Assembly: GCA_964438735.1 (NCBI GenBank)
Contig: CAYTLW010000044.1
Coordinates: 1-52,286, forward strand
DNA: 52,286 bases
Origin: CAYTLW01 sp964438735
GTDB taxonomy: Bacteria; Myxococcota_A; UBA9042
Direction: 5' to 3'
The number at the start of each line of letters is the position of its first letter. Position 1 is the stretch's first letter. Of the stretch, positions 20,430-28,967 are shown piece after piece. Under the pieces are notes generated by a model. That model saw only the letters and a program-made list of their open reading frames with translations. It searched no databases and was not told the DNA's origin. Both the position numbers and the translations under genes were made by a program.

Positions 20430-21485
20430 ATGGATCTGCCCACACGTGACCTTCACATTGACGCCTTTGAGACGCTGCCACCACCGTCTCAACTTCTGGT
20501 GGAGTTGCCTGCCGATGACGCCGCCAAGGGCACCATAGTTGCGGCTCGAGCGACCCTTCGAGATGCGATCGCGGGCCAGGAAGGGCGCTTCGTTGTCGTT
20601 GTGGGGCCGTGTTCCATCCATGATTCTGACGCCGCCCTCGAATATGCAGGTAAGTTGGCAGCACTCAAGGGTCGGATTGAGGACGCCCTCATCGTGGTCA
20701 TGAGGGTGTACTTCGAGAAGCCGCGGACCACTGTCGGATGGAAGGGCTACATCAACGATCCCCTTCTCGACGGCAGCTGCAATGTAGAGGCTGGCCTGCG
20801 GGGAGCCCGCTCGCTGCTGCTGGCAATCAACAAGCTGGGGCTGCCCTGCGCCACCGAGTTCCTGGACCCCATTGTTCCACAGTACATTTCGGACCTTGTC
20901 TCGTGGGCGGCCATCGGCGCTCGCACGACTGAGAGCCAGACACATCGAGAGATGGCGAGCGGCTTGTCCATGCCCGTTGGATTCAAGAACGCCACCGACG
21001 GTAGCTTGCAGTTGGCCGTTGACGGCATGACCGCTGCCCGCCGTCCTCACGCATTCCTGGGTATCACAGCAAATGGTCGCGCCTGTGTGGTGCGTACGAG
21101 CGGCAACCCCCACGCCCACCTGGTTCTGCGGGGCGGGCGCACGCCGAACTATGGTCGACCCCACCTGGCATTCGCAGAAGCGAGTCTGGAAGACGCACCC
21201 GGTCAGCGACTGATCTTGGTGGATTGCAGCCACGGCAACAGCAGCAAGAAGCCGGAGAGACAACCGCTCGTCTTCGATGAGGTTCTGTCCGAACATCTGC
21301 TAGGGAGACAGAGCTTGCTGGGCGCCATGCTGGAGAGCCACCTCCTCGCTGGGCGACAGTCGCTCGGCCCGACCCTGGTGCGGGGGCGTTCCATCACCGA
21401 CGCGTGCATTGACTGGGACACCACCGAGGCGCTCTTGATCGGCGCCGCAGAGAGGGTTCGCAGCCGCCTGGTGGGGTCCCGCTAG
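20430..21485 (+). CDS. aroG: 3-deoxy-7-phosphoheptulonate (DAHP) synthase, AroG/F/H type
   Basis: Condenses phosphoenolpyruvate and erythrose 4-phosphate, the first step of the shikimate pathway. 351 aa, matching the E. coli AroG class (350). Signatures: VVVVGPCSIHD, MRVYFEKPRTTVGWKGYINDP, PVGFKNATDG, and the metal-site segments DCSHGNSSKKPE and near the end GRSITDACIDW. I start at the ATG at 20430 (MDLPTRDLHI), which gives the normal family length; no Shine-Dalgarno is visible and the upstream in-frame extension runs through REP cluster 3. Which aromatic amino acid inhibits the enzyme cannot be read from the sequence. The stop TAG lies in a CTAG shared with the convergent transposase stop. 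Confidence 0.93.
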   Translation: MDLPTRDLHIDAFETLPPPSQLLVELPADDAAKGTIVAARATLRDAIAGQEGRFVVVVGPCSIHDSDAALEYAGKLAALKGRIEDALIVVMRVYFEKPRTTVGWKGYINDPLLDGSCNVEAGLRGARSLLLAINKLGLPCATEFLDPIVPQYISDLVSWAAIGARTTESQTHREMASGLSMPVGFKNATDGSLQLAVDGMTAARRPHAFLGITANGRACVVRTSGNPHAHLVLRGGRTPNYGRPHLAFAEASLEDAPGQRLILVDCSHGNSSKKPERQPLVFDEVLSEHLLGRQSLLGAMLESHLLAGRQSLGPTLVRGRSITDACIDWDTTEALLIGAAERVRSRLVGSR

Positions 21486-22486
21486 GCTGCCCGGGCAGGA
21501 GGGCTCGCGCCCTCAAGTCGTGTCTTGCCGCCTCTCAACTTCCTTCCGGGTTCATCTGGCAACGGTACGAAGGAGCCTAGAGGTCGAAAAGTCCCTGTTG
21601 GGAAGTCGACGCCGTGCTCCCCTTGTCGAAACCTGGCAGAAGCCGCGGCGTGTAGACATCTCACCCACTTGATTTCGTCTTGCCACCTCTGTTTCTCGGA
21701 AGTTGAAGCCGCGTGCACCATGGGCGCTGGCGTCCGATCGCAATTTGCTGGCCGCGTGTGGGGGTCCTGCTCCAGGATCGCGGCGACGCCCAACACACGC
21801 TCGGGCATGCCCTCTCGCCGACGCTCTTCAGCGATGTCGGCTTCAAGCGCGTCGATCAATTCAGAGACGTTGCCACGCCACTGCGACTCAGGAAGATCGT
21901 CCCAGCACGGCAGGGGAGACAGGCTGACCTGGTAGCTCGTCTCGAACTCCCCAGCGAGGGCGGTGCGGTGTTTGCGCTTGCTTGCGTGGTACGCCGCGGT
22001 GCGATCCACCCAGGTACCGAACAACGGTTTTCCATCTACCAGCGCCGATACGCAGGATACTCCTGGCCAATCGGCAGCACGTTTGACCAGTCCCTCCTTG
22101 ACCCCGTGCGCCAGGATGTATCGAAGTCGGTTGATTTGCGCCGCGTCCTCCCCGGTCACAGGGACCGCCCTGTAGCGCCGGTTCCACATGCTGCCACTCC
22201 AGTCGACGAGCCGATTCACCTCGCGGGTCGTATTGCTGTTGAGGTGTCCCATGAAGCGCGACAACTGCCTCGCGTCGCCGGGACTCACCAACATGTGAAA
22301 GTGATTCGACATGTACACGAAGGCGTGGATCTTCAGGCCGTAGAGATGCTGCGCGCGACCCAGGCAACCCAGCACCACGTCGTTCACTTCTGCGCTGGGC
22401 GTCAGGAGATATCGAGCCTGAACCGTGCGGGTGGTGATTTCGAACAACGTGCCCGCTGCCCCCTGGCGAATTGGATGACCACTCAT
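21482..22486 (-). CDS. REP-associated tyrosine transposase (RAYT, Y1/IS200-like family)
   Basis: Single-strand HUH endonuclease of the TnpA-REP group, thought to process and spread REP palindromes. 334 aa from the ATG at 22486, which has GGAGG 6 nt upstream; the in-frame extension to 22624 lacks similarity. The HUH motif is His62-Phe63-His64 in SNHFHMLVSP, and the likely nucleophile is Tyr123 in RLRYILAHG. The downstream GLVKRAADWPG resembles the family's conserved NPVRAGLV...YPWSS block. There are no IS ends. Instead, four copies of a palindrome lie 140-250 bp upstream of the start, as expected for a RAYT locus. The gene ends in a CTAG that also supplies the stop of the convergent aroG. The C-terminal 120 residues, after the Y1 core, have no assignable domain. 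Confidence 0.88.
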   Translation of the reverse strand: MSGHPIRQGAAGTLFEITTRTVQARYLLTPSAEVNDVVLGCLGRAQHLYGLKIHAFVYMSNHFHMLVSPGDARQLSRFMGHLNSNTTREVNRLVDWSGSMWNRRYRAVPVTGEDAAQINRLRYILAHGVKEGLVKRAADWPGVSCVSALVDGKPLFGTWVDRTAAYHASKRKHRTALAGEFETSYQVSLSPLPCWDDLPESQWRGNVSELIDALEADIAEERRREGMPERVLGVAAILEQDPHTRPANCDRTPAPMVHAASTSEKQRWQDEIKWVRCLHAAASARFRQGEHGVDFPTGTFRPLGSFVPLPDEPGRKLRGGKTRLEGASPPARAA

Positions 22487-22626
22487 TCTGCCCTCCAGTT
22501 GTGCGGGCGCGTGCCGAAACGACAGTGCGGCACACCAGTTGATCGCTGGCTGCGCGCAAAACGTTCGCTTCAGGGCCTCCGCCACTGCCGCAGGTGGGGC
22601 GCGCAGACCCCCAAACACGCCCATTC

Positions 22627-22740
22627 GACATACGGCAGGCGTATGTCAGAAGGAGGCATTCGATGTACGGCAAGCGTATGTCAGGCCGATGTACGGCAAG
22701 CGTATGTCTATGTCAGGCCGACGTGCGGCAAGCGTATATC
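22627..22740 (-). repeat. REP-like palindromic repeats next to the RAYT gene, four copies (cluster 4)
   Basis: Copies at 22627-22647, 22662-22683, 22688-22708 and 22720-22740, in one orientation. The first is a perfect palindrome: GACATACG and CGTATGTC around a GCAGG loop. The others have one or two mismatches in one arm (GATGTACG, GACGTGCG). Short TATGTCAGG duplications link the last copies. Together with the next promoter they account for most of the 354-bp gap before the gene at 22841. Confidence 0.88.
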
Positions 22741-22803
22741 TATGTCAGGCCGCGGCGCTGACCGTGCGGATCGCTGCATGAACGCTTCGACAGGGCAAGG
22801 TGA

Positions 22804-22832
22804 TTGACCGCCAGAGAGCGCCCACCTACGCT
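22804..22832 (+). promoter_or_regulatory. promoter giving a leaderless transcript for the gene at 22841
   Basis: TTGACC (22804-22809) and TACGCT (22827-22832) are spaced by 17 bp. The -10 ends 8 nt before the ATG at 22841, so transcription should begin at or next to the start codon. No ribosome binding site is present. Confidence 0.5.
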
Positions 22833-22840
22833 GGCTGCCC

Positions 22841-23641
22841 ATGCGCAGTAAGACTCGAAATCGGCCTGGATTCTCCCGTCGTCTCACCGTCTTCATCCTG
22901 GTCGCCAGCGTCGCCCTCAGCGCCGTCGCGACCGACGTCGAGGCCGGGCGACGCCCCTTCATCTGGGTCTGGGATACAGAAGTCCTGCACGAGCGAGAGG
23001 TGGAACTCGAGCAGTGGATCTGGGAGATGCGCAAGGACGACTTCTGGGCCGCATGGCTGTGGTGGGCGCCAATCTTCGGTGTCACCGACAACCTGGAGTT
23101 GGCGATCCCGTTGGAGGGCTTCTCCTGGTGGGGCCGGCGAGCCGGTGCGCAGCCCGGCGACCCAAACGAGTGGGAGACAGCGACCGAGATTGCATTCTAC
23201 GGACTGTCACTGCGCTGGCGGTTGGCCCCCAACGACCCCGAGGAGTCCGGCCCGCTTGTGCCCCTGGTGCGAGTCGCTGTAAAGCGCGAAGCGACCCACC
23301 AACTGCGCTGGCTGGTCGAGGGAAATGCGGTGCTAAGCTACGATCTTGGCAAGCTGCACAGCGCCGTTGATGTCGGCGGATTCGCCTACTTCGGGCAGTC
23401 GACCGAAGCCTGGCTGACCTACTCCTGGGGACTGGTCTGGGGGGAGCGCGACGGTCTGCGCGTGGGTGGCGAAGTCTTTGGCGAAGTGGCGCTGAGCGAG
23501 GCCAAGAAGTCGTTCACCATGGCCGGCCCGGACATCAGTTGGACCCATGGCCGAGCTTGGCTGACCTTTGGTTGCCTGTTTGGCGTGAGCGAGCACGCCG
23601 CTCGGTGGATGCCGCGACTCATCTGGGCGATCAAGCTGTGA
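22841..23641 (+). CDS. outer-membrane-type beta-barrel-like protein, unknown function
   Basis: 266 aa. I do not recognise a named family. A signal peptide (FSRRLTVFILVASVALSAVA, cleaved before the DVEAGRR segment) is followed by alternating aromatic and polar strands: EVELEQWIWEMRKDDFWAAW, LELAIPLEGFSWWG, ATEIAFYGLSLRWRL, and a C-terminal aromatic-rich stretch. This composition fits a small outer-membrane barrel. The stop overlaps the start of the cupredoxin gene by GTGA, so the two are translationally coupled and probably act together. The predicted promoter ends 8 nt before the ATG. Confidence 0.6.
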   Translation: MRSKTRNRPGFSRRLTVFILVASVALSAVATDVEAGRRPFIWVWDTEVLHEREVELEQWIWEMRKDDFWAAWLWWAPIFGVTDNLELAIPLEGFSWWGRRAGAQPGDPNEWETATEIAFYGLSLRWRLAPNDPEESGPLVPLVRVAVKREATHQLRWLVEGNAVLSYDLGKLHSAVDVGGFAYFGQSTEAWLTYSWGLVWGERDGLRVGGEVFGEVALSEAKKSFTMAGPDISWTHGRAWLTFGCLFGVSEHAARWMPRLIWAIKL

Positions 23642-24333
23642 TACGCGCCGTCTTCCTGTCTGTCGTCGCGTCGGCTGCCTTCATCGCCGGGACGGTGAGC
23701 GCCGCTGCCGTGGCACACGCCGCGGCGGTGGGAACGATCACGGGCAAGGTCAGCCTGACCCGACTGGGCAAGCCATTGACCGACGCGTCGGGGGTTGTTG
23801 TCTACGCGGTTGGCTTCAATCAAGCACCGGCGGCGACGGTGCCGAAGCTGCGCCAGCACAAGGGGCAATTCGAGCCCCGCCTGCTGGCGATAACCGCTGG
23901 TCAGAAGGTCGATTTCCCCAACATGGACAAGTTCTTCCACAACGTCTTCTCGTTGTCGAAGGCGCGTCGTTTTGATCTGGGCCAGTACAAGAAGGGCCGC
24001 AGCAAGAAGAAGACCTTCCCGCGCAAGGGAATCGTAGAGGTCTACTGCAACATCCATCCGAAGATGAGCGCGACGATTCTGGTTCTGCCCAACCGCGCCT
24101 TCGCTTTCACCTCGGTCGACGGCAGCTTCACGCTCCGCGACGTGCCAGCCGGCAGTTGGTCGGTGTTCGCCTACAGCCGTCGTGCGACACGCCCGGCGCG
24201 CCTCAACAAGGTGGTGGTGGCGGCTGGCAAGAAGACGGTCGTGACGGGGCTGGCAATCGAGGAGACCAAGCGCGATTTCGCCCACAAGAACAAGTACGGC
24301 GAAGCCTACAAGGACAGAAAGGGGAAGTACTGA
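23638..24333 (+). CDS. secreted cupredoxin-like (plastocyanin-type) copper protein with carboxypeptidase-regulatory-like segment
   Basis: 231 aa from a GTG at 23638 that overlaps the previous stop as GTGA. A signal peptide (VIRAVFLSVVASAAFIAG) leads to a beta-rich domain (GTITGKVSLTRLGKPLTDASG) and then a cupredoxin core. The candidate type-1 copper ligands are all present: His101 in DKFFHNVF, and Cys137, His140 and Met143 in YCNIHPKM. A final segment, DGSFTLRDVPAGSWSVFAYS, resembles a carboxypeptidase-regulatory-like beta-sandwich. Periplasmic proteins of this kind carry electrons or bind copper; the partner is unknown. The preceding barrel-like protein is its likely co-factor in the same envelope process. 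Confidence 0.8.
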   Translation: MIRAVFLSVVASAAFIAGTVSAAAVAHAAAVGTITGKVSLTRLGKPLTDASGVVVYAVGFNQAPAATVPKLRQHKGQFEPRLLAITAGQKVDFPNMDKFFHNVFSLSKARRFDLGQYKKGRSKKKTFPRKGIVEVYCNIHPKMSATILVLPNRAFAFTSVDGSFTLRDVPAGSWSVFAYSRRATRPARLNKVVVAAGKKTVVTGLAIEETKRDFAHKNKYGEAYKDRKGKY

Positions 24334-24350
24334 GTCACCGAGCGCTCCAC

Positions 24351-24379
24351 TTCGCATCGGCGCTCTCCCGGCCTATGCT
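24351..24379 (+). promoter_or_regulatory. promoter giving a leaderless transcript for the cyclase gene
   Basis: TTCGCA (24351-24356) and TATGCT (24374-24379) are separated by 17 bp. The -10 ends 9 nt before the ATG at 24389, and no Shine-Dalgarno is present. Confidence 0.42.
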
Positions 24380-24388
24380 GGCGCCCGG

Positions 24389-26392
24389 ATGAACAGCCTA
24401 CGCGCCAAGCTCGCCCTCGCATTCTCCGCCGTTGCCCTGCTGGCGGTCGGCGGCACCGCGCTGGCTGGGTTGCGGATCTTCAGCGAACGGGCCGTGCAGC
24501 ACGCGGGCGATACCTTCGAAGAGGCGCGGGGTCAGCTGAAGAAGACATTGCACTTGCGGTACGAGGCCTTTCAGGCGGTCTCCGACCTGAGCTACGTGCT
24601 GCCCGTCATGCGCCAGGTGACCGCTGAGGCCACCGACGAGAGTGACTTCGGGCTGGGCAGCGAAGAGGATGATGTCGCCAAGTTGAAGACGCTGCACGAC
24701 AACCTGGTCGATGCCGATTGGGGTTGGGCGGACAAGGGCTCGCACGGTTTCTTCGCCGTTGCCGACTACAAGGGGCGCCTGCTCTATGCCAGCGAGAACG
24801 AAAAAGCCCACGGAGGCGACCTGAGACCCCTGCAGGCCGTGGACCAGGCATTCGACGCTGAGTTTGGCCACGCCGGGGCCATGGTCATCGACGCGGCCGA
24901 CCCGGTCGTGGCGCGTAGCGGAATGGTGGGGCCCAAGACACGGCCGGGGCTGTACGTGGTGTTTGCCCGGGCGACCGTGTTTGGTGGCGAGCCGCGTGCG
25001 GTGTTCATCCAGGGCTGGCGGGCCGGAAACCTGCTCTCCGACCTCGGCATTGCAGACAAGGCAGCGCGGCTCTCCCTGGTCGCTCCGGACGGCAGCACGC
25101 ACGGCGATCAACCGGATGTATGCATGGCCACGGCGCGGGCGATGGAGATTGGTGCCTCGGCCGAGGTGGATGTGGACGGTCGCCGCTGGCTGGTTCAGCG
25201 CGTGGCCCTGGAAGGGCTTGCCGGTCGCCCCATTGCCGACCTCGTGCTGGGCTACGACCTCGATCAGCGGCTGTCGACTTTGCTGGAGGGCGTGGGGTTG
25301 CTGCGCCTGGTCGCCATCGCCTTGCTGGTCATCGCGCTCCTGCTGGGTTTCGCGCTGGCCTCGCGCATGGCGCGGCCGATTCGTGACCTGTCCGCAGCGG
25401 CGGACCGCGTCGCCAGCGGCGATCTCAACGTTACCGTGGTGGCCAAGGGCAATGACGAGATCGGCAACCTGGGCCATGCGTTCAATCGCATGACTGAAGG
25501 TCTGCGCGAGCGAGACCAGATCAAGAGCACCTTCAAGCGCTATGTGGCCCCGGACGTCGTCGAGTACCTGCTCACCAACCCAGAGGCCAACAGCCCGGGA
25601 GGTCAGCGAAGACGGCTGACCATGCTGTTCTCCGACCTTGCGGGCTTCACCTCCATCAGCGAGGCACGCGAACCCGAGGAAGTCGTCAGCCTCCTCAACC
25701 GTTATCTCGGCCGGGTCTCGGAGGCGCTCGTCGACCGCGGCGGCACCCTGGACAAGTACATGGGCGACGGGGTGATGGCGTTCTTCGGTGCACCGATCCC
25801 GTGCGAAAAGGACGCCCTCGGCGCGGTGCTCGCCGCCCTGGATCACATTCGTGTGGTCAAGGACCTCAACGCCGAACTCCTGGGCACCGGGATGCCGAAG
25901 TTGGAGGTCCGTGTCGGGCTCCATCGTGGCGACGTGATCGTCGGCAACATCGGTGGCGAGCAGTCGCAGGACTACACCGTGATCGGCGATGCGGTGAATC
26001 TCGCTGCGCGCCTGGAACCGGCCAACAAGATCTACGGCACGTCCATCCTGTGCAGCGAGCAGGTCTGGCGGCAGGTGGAAGGTAGGGTAGACGGCCGCGA
26101 GATCGACTCGATACGCGTCAAGGGGCGTGTCGAATCCGTGCGCATCTTCGAGGTCCTGGGACAAGCGGGCTGGCTCGCCGTGCACCCCGACAAGGCGCGC
26201 TGCGTGGCCGCCTACGCCGAGGGATTGCGGCTCTATCGCGCCCGAAGCTTCAGCGATGCCCTGAAGGCCTTCGATGTCGCCCTGGTCGCCGACATGGAAG
26301 ACGGACCTGCCAACGCGATGAGAACGCGGGTCGGCAGCAGCGAAGGCGCTGATGCCAGCATGTCCGGCGTCTTCAACATCACCTCGAAGTAG
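24389..26392 (+). CDS. membrane class III adenylate/guanylate cyclase with HAMP domain
   Basis: Receptor cyclase of 667 aa. TM1 is at about 8-27, a periplasmic sensor region of about 270 residues follows, TM2 lies near 300-320, and a HAMP linker covers about 320-370 (RPIRDLSAAADRVASGDLN). The cyclase homology domain begins at about 385. Metal-binding Asp416 (FSDLAGF) and Asp460 (KYMGDG) are present, with Lys456 and Asp528 at the adenine-selecting positions and the transition-state Asn/Arg in GDAVNLAARLE. These residues favour ATP as substrate and cAMP as product. The C-terminal 90 residues (AYAEGLRLYRARSFSDALKAF) resemble one or two TPR helices. A leaderless promoter precedes the gene. The sensed ligand is unknown. 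Confidence 0.92.
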   Translation: MNSLRAKLALAFSAVALLAVGGTALAGLRIFSERAVQHAGDTFEEARGQLKKTLHLRYEAFQAVSDLSYVLPVMRQVTAEATDESDFGLGSEEDDVAKLKTLHDNLVDADWGWADKGSHGFFAVADYKGRLLYASENEKAHGGDLRPLQAVDQAFDAEFGHAGAMVIDAADPVVARSGMVGPKTRPGLYVVFARATVFGGEPRAVFIQGWRAGNLLSDLGIADKAARLSLVAPDGSTHGDQPDVCMATARAMEIGASAEVDVDGRRWLVQRVALEGLAGRPIADLVLGYDLDQRLSTLLEGVGLLRLVAIALLVIALLLGFALASRMARPIRDLSAAADRVASGDLNVTVVAKGNDEIGNLGHAFNRMTEGLRERDQIKSTFKRYVAPDVVEYLLTNPEANSPGGQRRRLTMLFSDLAGFTSISEAREPEEVVSLLNRYLGRVSEALVDRGGTLDKYMGDGVMAFFGAPIPCEKDALGAVLAALDHIRVVKDLNAELLGTGMPKLEVRVGLHRGDVIVGNIGGEQSQDYTVIGDAVNLAARLEPANKIYGTSILCSEQVWRQVEGRVDGREIDSIRVKGRVESVRIFEVLGQAGWLAVHPDKARCVAAYAEGLRLYRARSFSDALKAFDVALVADMEDGPANAMRTRVGSSEGADASMSGVFNITSK

Positions 26393-26427
26393 TGCGCTTC
26401 GGTCTCGGTCTCTGAGTATGGACGGCC

Positions 26428-28041
26428 ATGAGCGCTGACACCGTCGTCGATTACCACACCCGCACGCAGCACTTTCCGTGGCGCTACGCGCGCTCGCTCG
26501 GCTACATGGACTGGGCGACGCAGCCGAAGCCATTTCGCTGGTATGAGGGCGCGGCGCGCACTCCATTGCCGAGACCCGCGCCAACACAATCGCCTGCCCT
26601 CGAGGCCGTCTGCGCCGGTACGGTGCGCCCGGCGGCCGTGAACCTGGCTTCCATCGGCCAGTTCTTCGGCGATTCGTTGGCGATCTCGGCTTGGAAGGCG
26701 TTCGGCGACAATCGTTGGGCCCTGCGCTGCAATCCTTCCAGCGGCAATCTGCACCCGACCGAAGGGTATCTGGTCTGCGGTCCCGGTCTCGGCTTCGGCG
26801 ACCAGGCGAATCTACTGCACTACGCTTGCCGCGAGCACGCGATGGAACATCGGCGAACCATGCCCTTGGCTCTGTGGTCGGGCCTGCTGGCCGGACTGCC
26901 GGAGTCCACGCTGCTGATCGGCTTGAGCAGTATCGTTTTGCGCGAGTCGTGGAAGTACGGCGAACGGGCGTTCCGCTACTGCCTGCTCGACGCCGGCCAC
27001 GCGCTCGGCGCCCTGGCGTACGCAGCTGCGGCCCTGGGCTGGCGTTGCGCGCTGGTGCCCCGTCCTGGAGACGACTCCCTGGCGGCTCTGTTCGGCATTG
27101 CCGATGCCGAGGGGCCCGAAGCCGAGCGACCGGACCTCTTGTTGGCGGTCGGCCCGGACTTGGCGCCCGGTTCATCGGACGGTTGGTTGCCCGAACCGGC
27201 TGCGATCAGAGCTGTTGGCGAATTGCCGCTGGCAGGCGCCGCCAATCGCCTTGCCGCCGCCCATCAGCCCTGGCCCATCATCGAGGCGTGCGCAGATGCT
27301 TGCACCCAGCCAGACTTGGCGCCGACCCGGTCCACCAGCAGGCCAGCATCCACCCCGTCGCCAGCAGCCGGTCCTGAAGAATCTGTGTCTGCCAGGGCCA
27401 TGTTCCATCAACGTCGCAGCGCGGTCGCCATGGACGGCAGCTCGACGATGTCTGGGACAGCCTTCTTCGCGCTATTGCGGCGCACGCTGAACTCGCCGCC
27501 GGTCAAGGCGCTGCCGTGGCCCCCCCACATCCACCTTGGTCTGCTGGTTCATCGAGTCGATGGCCTGGCGCCTGGGCTCTACATGTTGAACCGAGATACG
27601 GGTTCGTCCGCGCCACTGAACGAAGAAGTACGGGGGTTCACAGGTGCGCCGAGGGTGCAGGACGCCGCCGGACTCGACCTGCGATTGCTGATGAGCGAGG
27701 ACCTGCGCGCAGAAGCGCAGGCGATCGCCTGTACTCAGGACATCGCCGCCGATGGCGCCTTCTCGGTGGCCTTGCTGGCCAACTTCGACGCGCCGATCCG
27801 CGAGCGCGGCCCCTGGTGGTATCGCCGGCTCCACCACGAGGCGGGCGCGGTTGGCCAGATCCTCTACATCGAGGCCGAAGCTGCCGGCCTGCGGGGTACC
27901 GGCATCGGCTGCTACTTCGACAAGTTGACACACGACCTGCTTGGACTGCGCGATGAGTCGCTGCGTGTGCTCTACCAATTCACAATCGGCGGCCCAGTCG
28001 AAGACACACGCCTTCAAACCCTGCCCGCATACCCTGAATGA
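26428..28041 (+). CDS. SagB/ThcOx-type nitroreductase-fold dehydrogenase, duplicated domain
   Basis: 537 aa with two nitroreductase-like halves. The first carries the SagB signature RCNPSSGNLHPTEGYLV and KYGERAFRYCLLDAGHALGAL, the FMN-binding part of the family. The second begins near HQRRSAVAMDG and includes LPWPPHIHLGLLVHRVDG and GLYMLNRD. SagB enzymes oxidise azolines in peptide natural products, but many SagB-like proteins stand alone; no precursor peptide, YcaO or transporter gene adjoins here, so a biosynthetic role is not supported. The ATG at 26428 begins 35 nt after the cyclase stop. No clear ribosome binding site is visible. Confidence 0.85.
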   Translation: MSADTVVDYHTRTQHFPWRYARSLGYMDWATQPKPFRWYEGAARTPLPRPAPTQSPALEAVCAGTVRPAAVNLASIGQFFGDSLAISAWKAFGDNRWALRCNPSSGNLHPTEGYLVCGPGLGFGDQANLLHYACREHAMEHRRTMPLALWSGLLAGLPESTLLIGLSSIVLRESWKYGERAFRYCLLDAGHALGALAYAAAALGWRCALVPRPGDDSLAALFGIADAEGPEAERPDLLLAVGPDLAPGSSDGWLPEPAAIRAVGELPLAGAANRLAAAHQPWPIIEACADACTQPDLAPTRSTSRPASTPSPAAGPEESVSARAMFHQRRSAVAMDGSSTMSGTAFFALLRRTLNSPPVKALPWPPHIHLGLLVHRVDGLAPGLYMLNRDTGSSAPLNEEVRGFTGAPRVQDAAGLDLRLLMSEDLRAEAQAIACTQDIAADGAFSVALLANFDAPIRERGPWWYRRLHHEAGAVGQILYIEAEAAGLRGTGIGCYFDKLTHDLLGLRDESLRVLYQFTIGGPVEDTRLQTLPAYPE

Positions 28042-28042
28042 C

Positions 28043-28095
28043 CCACGGCAGGCGTATGTCAGATTGGCGGAAACGCACACGGCAAGCGTATGTCA
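28043..28095 (-). repeat. REP-like palindromic repeats, two copies (cluster 5)
   Basis: Two minus-strand copies end at 28061 and 28095 in the gap between the convergent SagB-like and TauE/SafE-like genes. Plus-strand forms are ACGGCAGGCGTATGTCA and ACGGCAAGCGTATGTCA. The second copy overlaps the permease stop codon (28093-28095), so the repeat supplies the last codon of that gene. Confidence 0.8.
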
Positions 28096-28818
28096 GATGA
28101 ACAAGCGCACGATGTAGTGCCCACCCATCACCAACAGCGCCACCAACACGCCGCGTCGAAACGCAACCGGGTCAACCCTCGCACTCAACCGATGACCCAC
28201 CCAGGCCCCGGCCCCCACCGCAGGCAGCACCAGCAGGTCGATCCACAGCGTCTGCCGCGTCACCAACCCCGTACTGGCAAAACCCGCCAACGACAACGCC
28301 CCGGTCACTGAAAAGAACGCCTGCAAATTGGCCCGAAACACATCCCGCGGCCAGTTCCTCAACGTCGCGTACACCAGCACCGGCGGTCCGGCCGTATTGA
28401 ACGCCCCGCTCAACGCCCCGCCCAGGCCTCCCGCCAGGACCGCCCAGCCACGCTTCAGCCGACGCGCCTCAGCGCCCCCGCGCCACAAGCTCCATATCGC
28501 GTGGCAGCACAACACCAGCCCCAGCGTCGCCGTGACCAGCATCGTGTCCACCGAGTGCAGAAACCACAGGCCCAGCGGGACGCCGACCACGGCGGCTACA
28601 GCCATCGGCAGCACCTCCCGCCGGTTCACATGCGGCCAGAGGCGAATCGTGAATCCCAGGTTGAGCACCATGCCCACCACGGCGCTGATCGCCACCGCCT
28701 CGCGCACGTCCATGAACAGCGGCAGCAGCGCCATGGCCACCAGTCCGCTGCCGAATCCGGACAGACCCTGGACGAACGCCGCCAGGAAGAAGATGGAGAC
28801 GGCGAGCAGCTCGATCAG
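28093..28818 (-). CDS. TauE/SafE-family membrane permease with no canonical start codon
   Basis: About 241 aa, seven or so membrane helices. The family signature near the N-terminus, FLAAFVQGLSGFGSGLVAMALLPLF, requires sequence upstream of the first GTG at 28740. Between that GTG and the in-frame TAG stop near 28874 there is no ATG, GTG or TTG. The best candidate is the CTG at 28818, with GGAG 8 nt upstream and a protein that then begins LIELLAVSIFF. TauE/SafE proteins export sulfite or other organosulfur anions; the substrate here is not readable. Either a CTG start is used or the first codon was mis-sequenced. Confidence 0.8.
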   Translation of the reverse strand: MIELLAVSIFFLAAFVQGLSGFGSGLVAMALLPLFMDVREAVAISAVVGMVLNLGFTIRLWPHVNRREVLPMAVAAVVGVPLGLWFLHSVDTMLVTATLGLVLCCHAIWSLWRGGAEARRLKRGWAVLAGGLGGALSGAFNTAGPPVLVYATLRNWPRDVFRANLQAFFSVTGALSLAGFASTGLVTRQTLWIDLLVLPAVGAGAWVGHRLSARVDPVAFRRGVLVALLVMGGHYIVRLFI

Positions 28819-28967
28819 GTTCCGGCTCCGTTGCAGGGTGTTGCGGCTTCGGACGCCGCGAGGACCGGCAGCCTAGCCTCCCCACGCGCTGCCGTCGATG
28901 ACCCGGGCCCGGCCCTTGACAGCAGATCTCCCCCGCGATCCCCTGGATGCCCCCCAGGAGGTCCCCC

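Noticed and set aside
26428..28041. Azol(in)e natural-product cluster around the SagB-like gene
   Set aside because: No YcaO, precursor peptide or transporter gene lies next to it; the neighbours are a cyclase and a permease.
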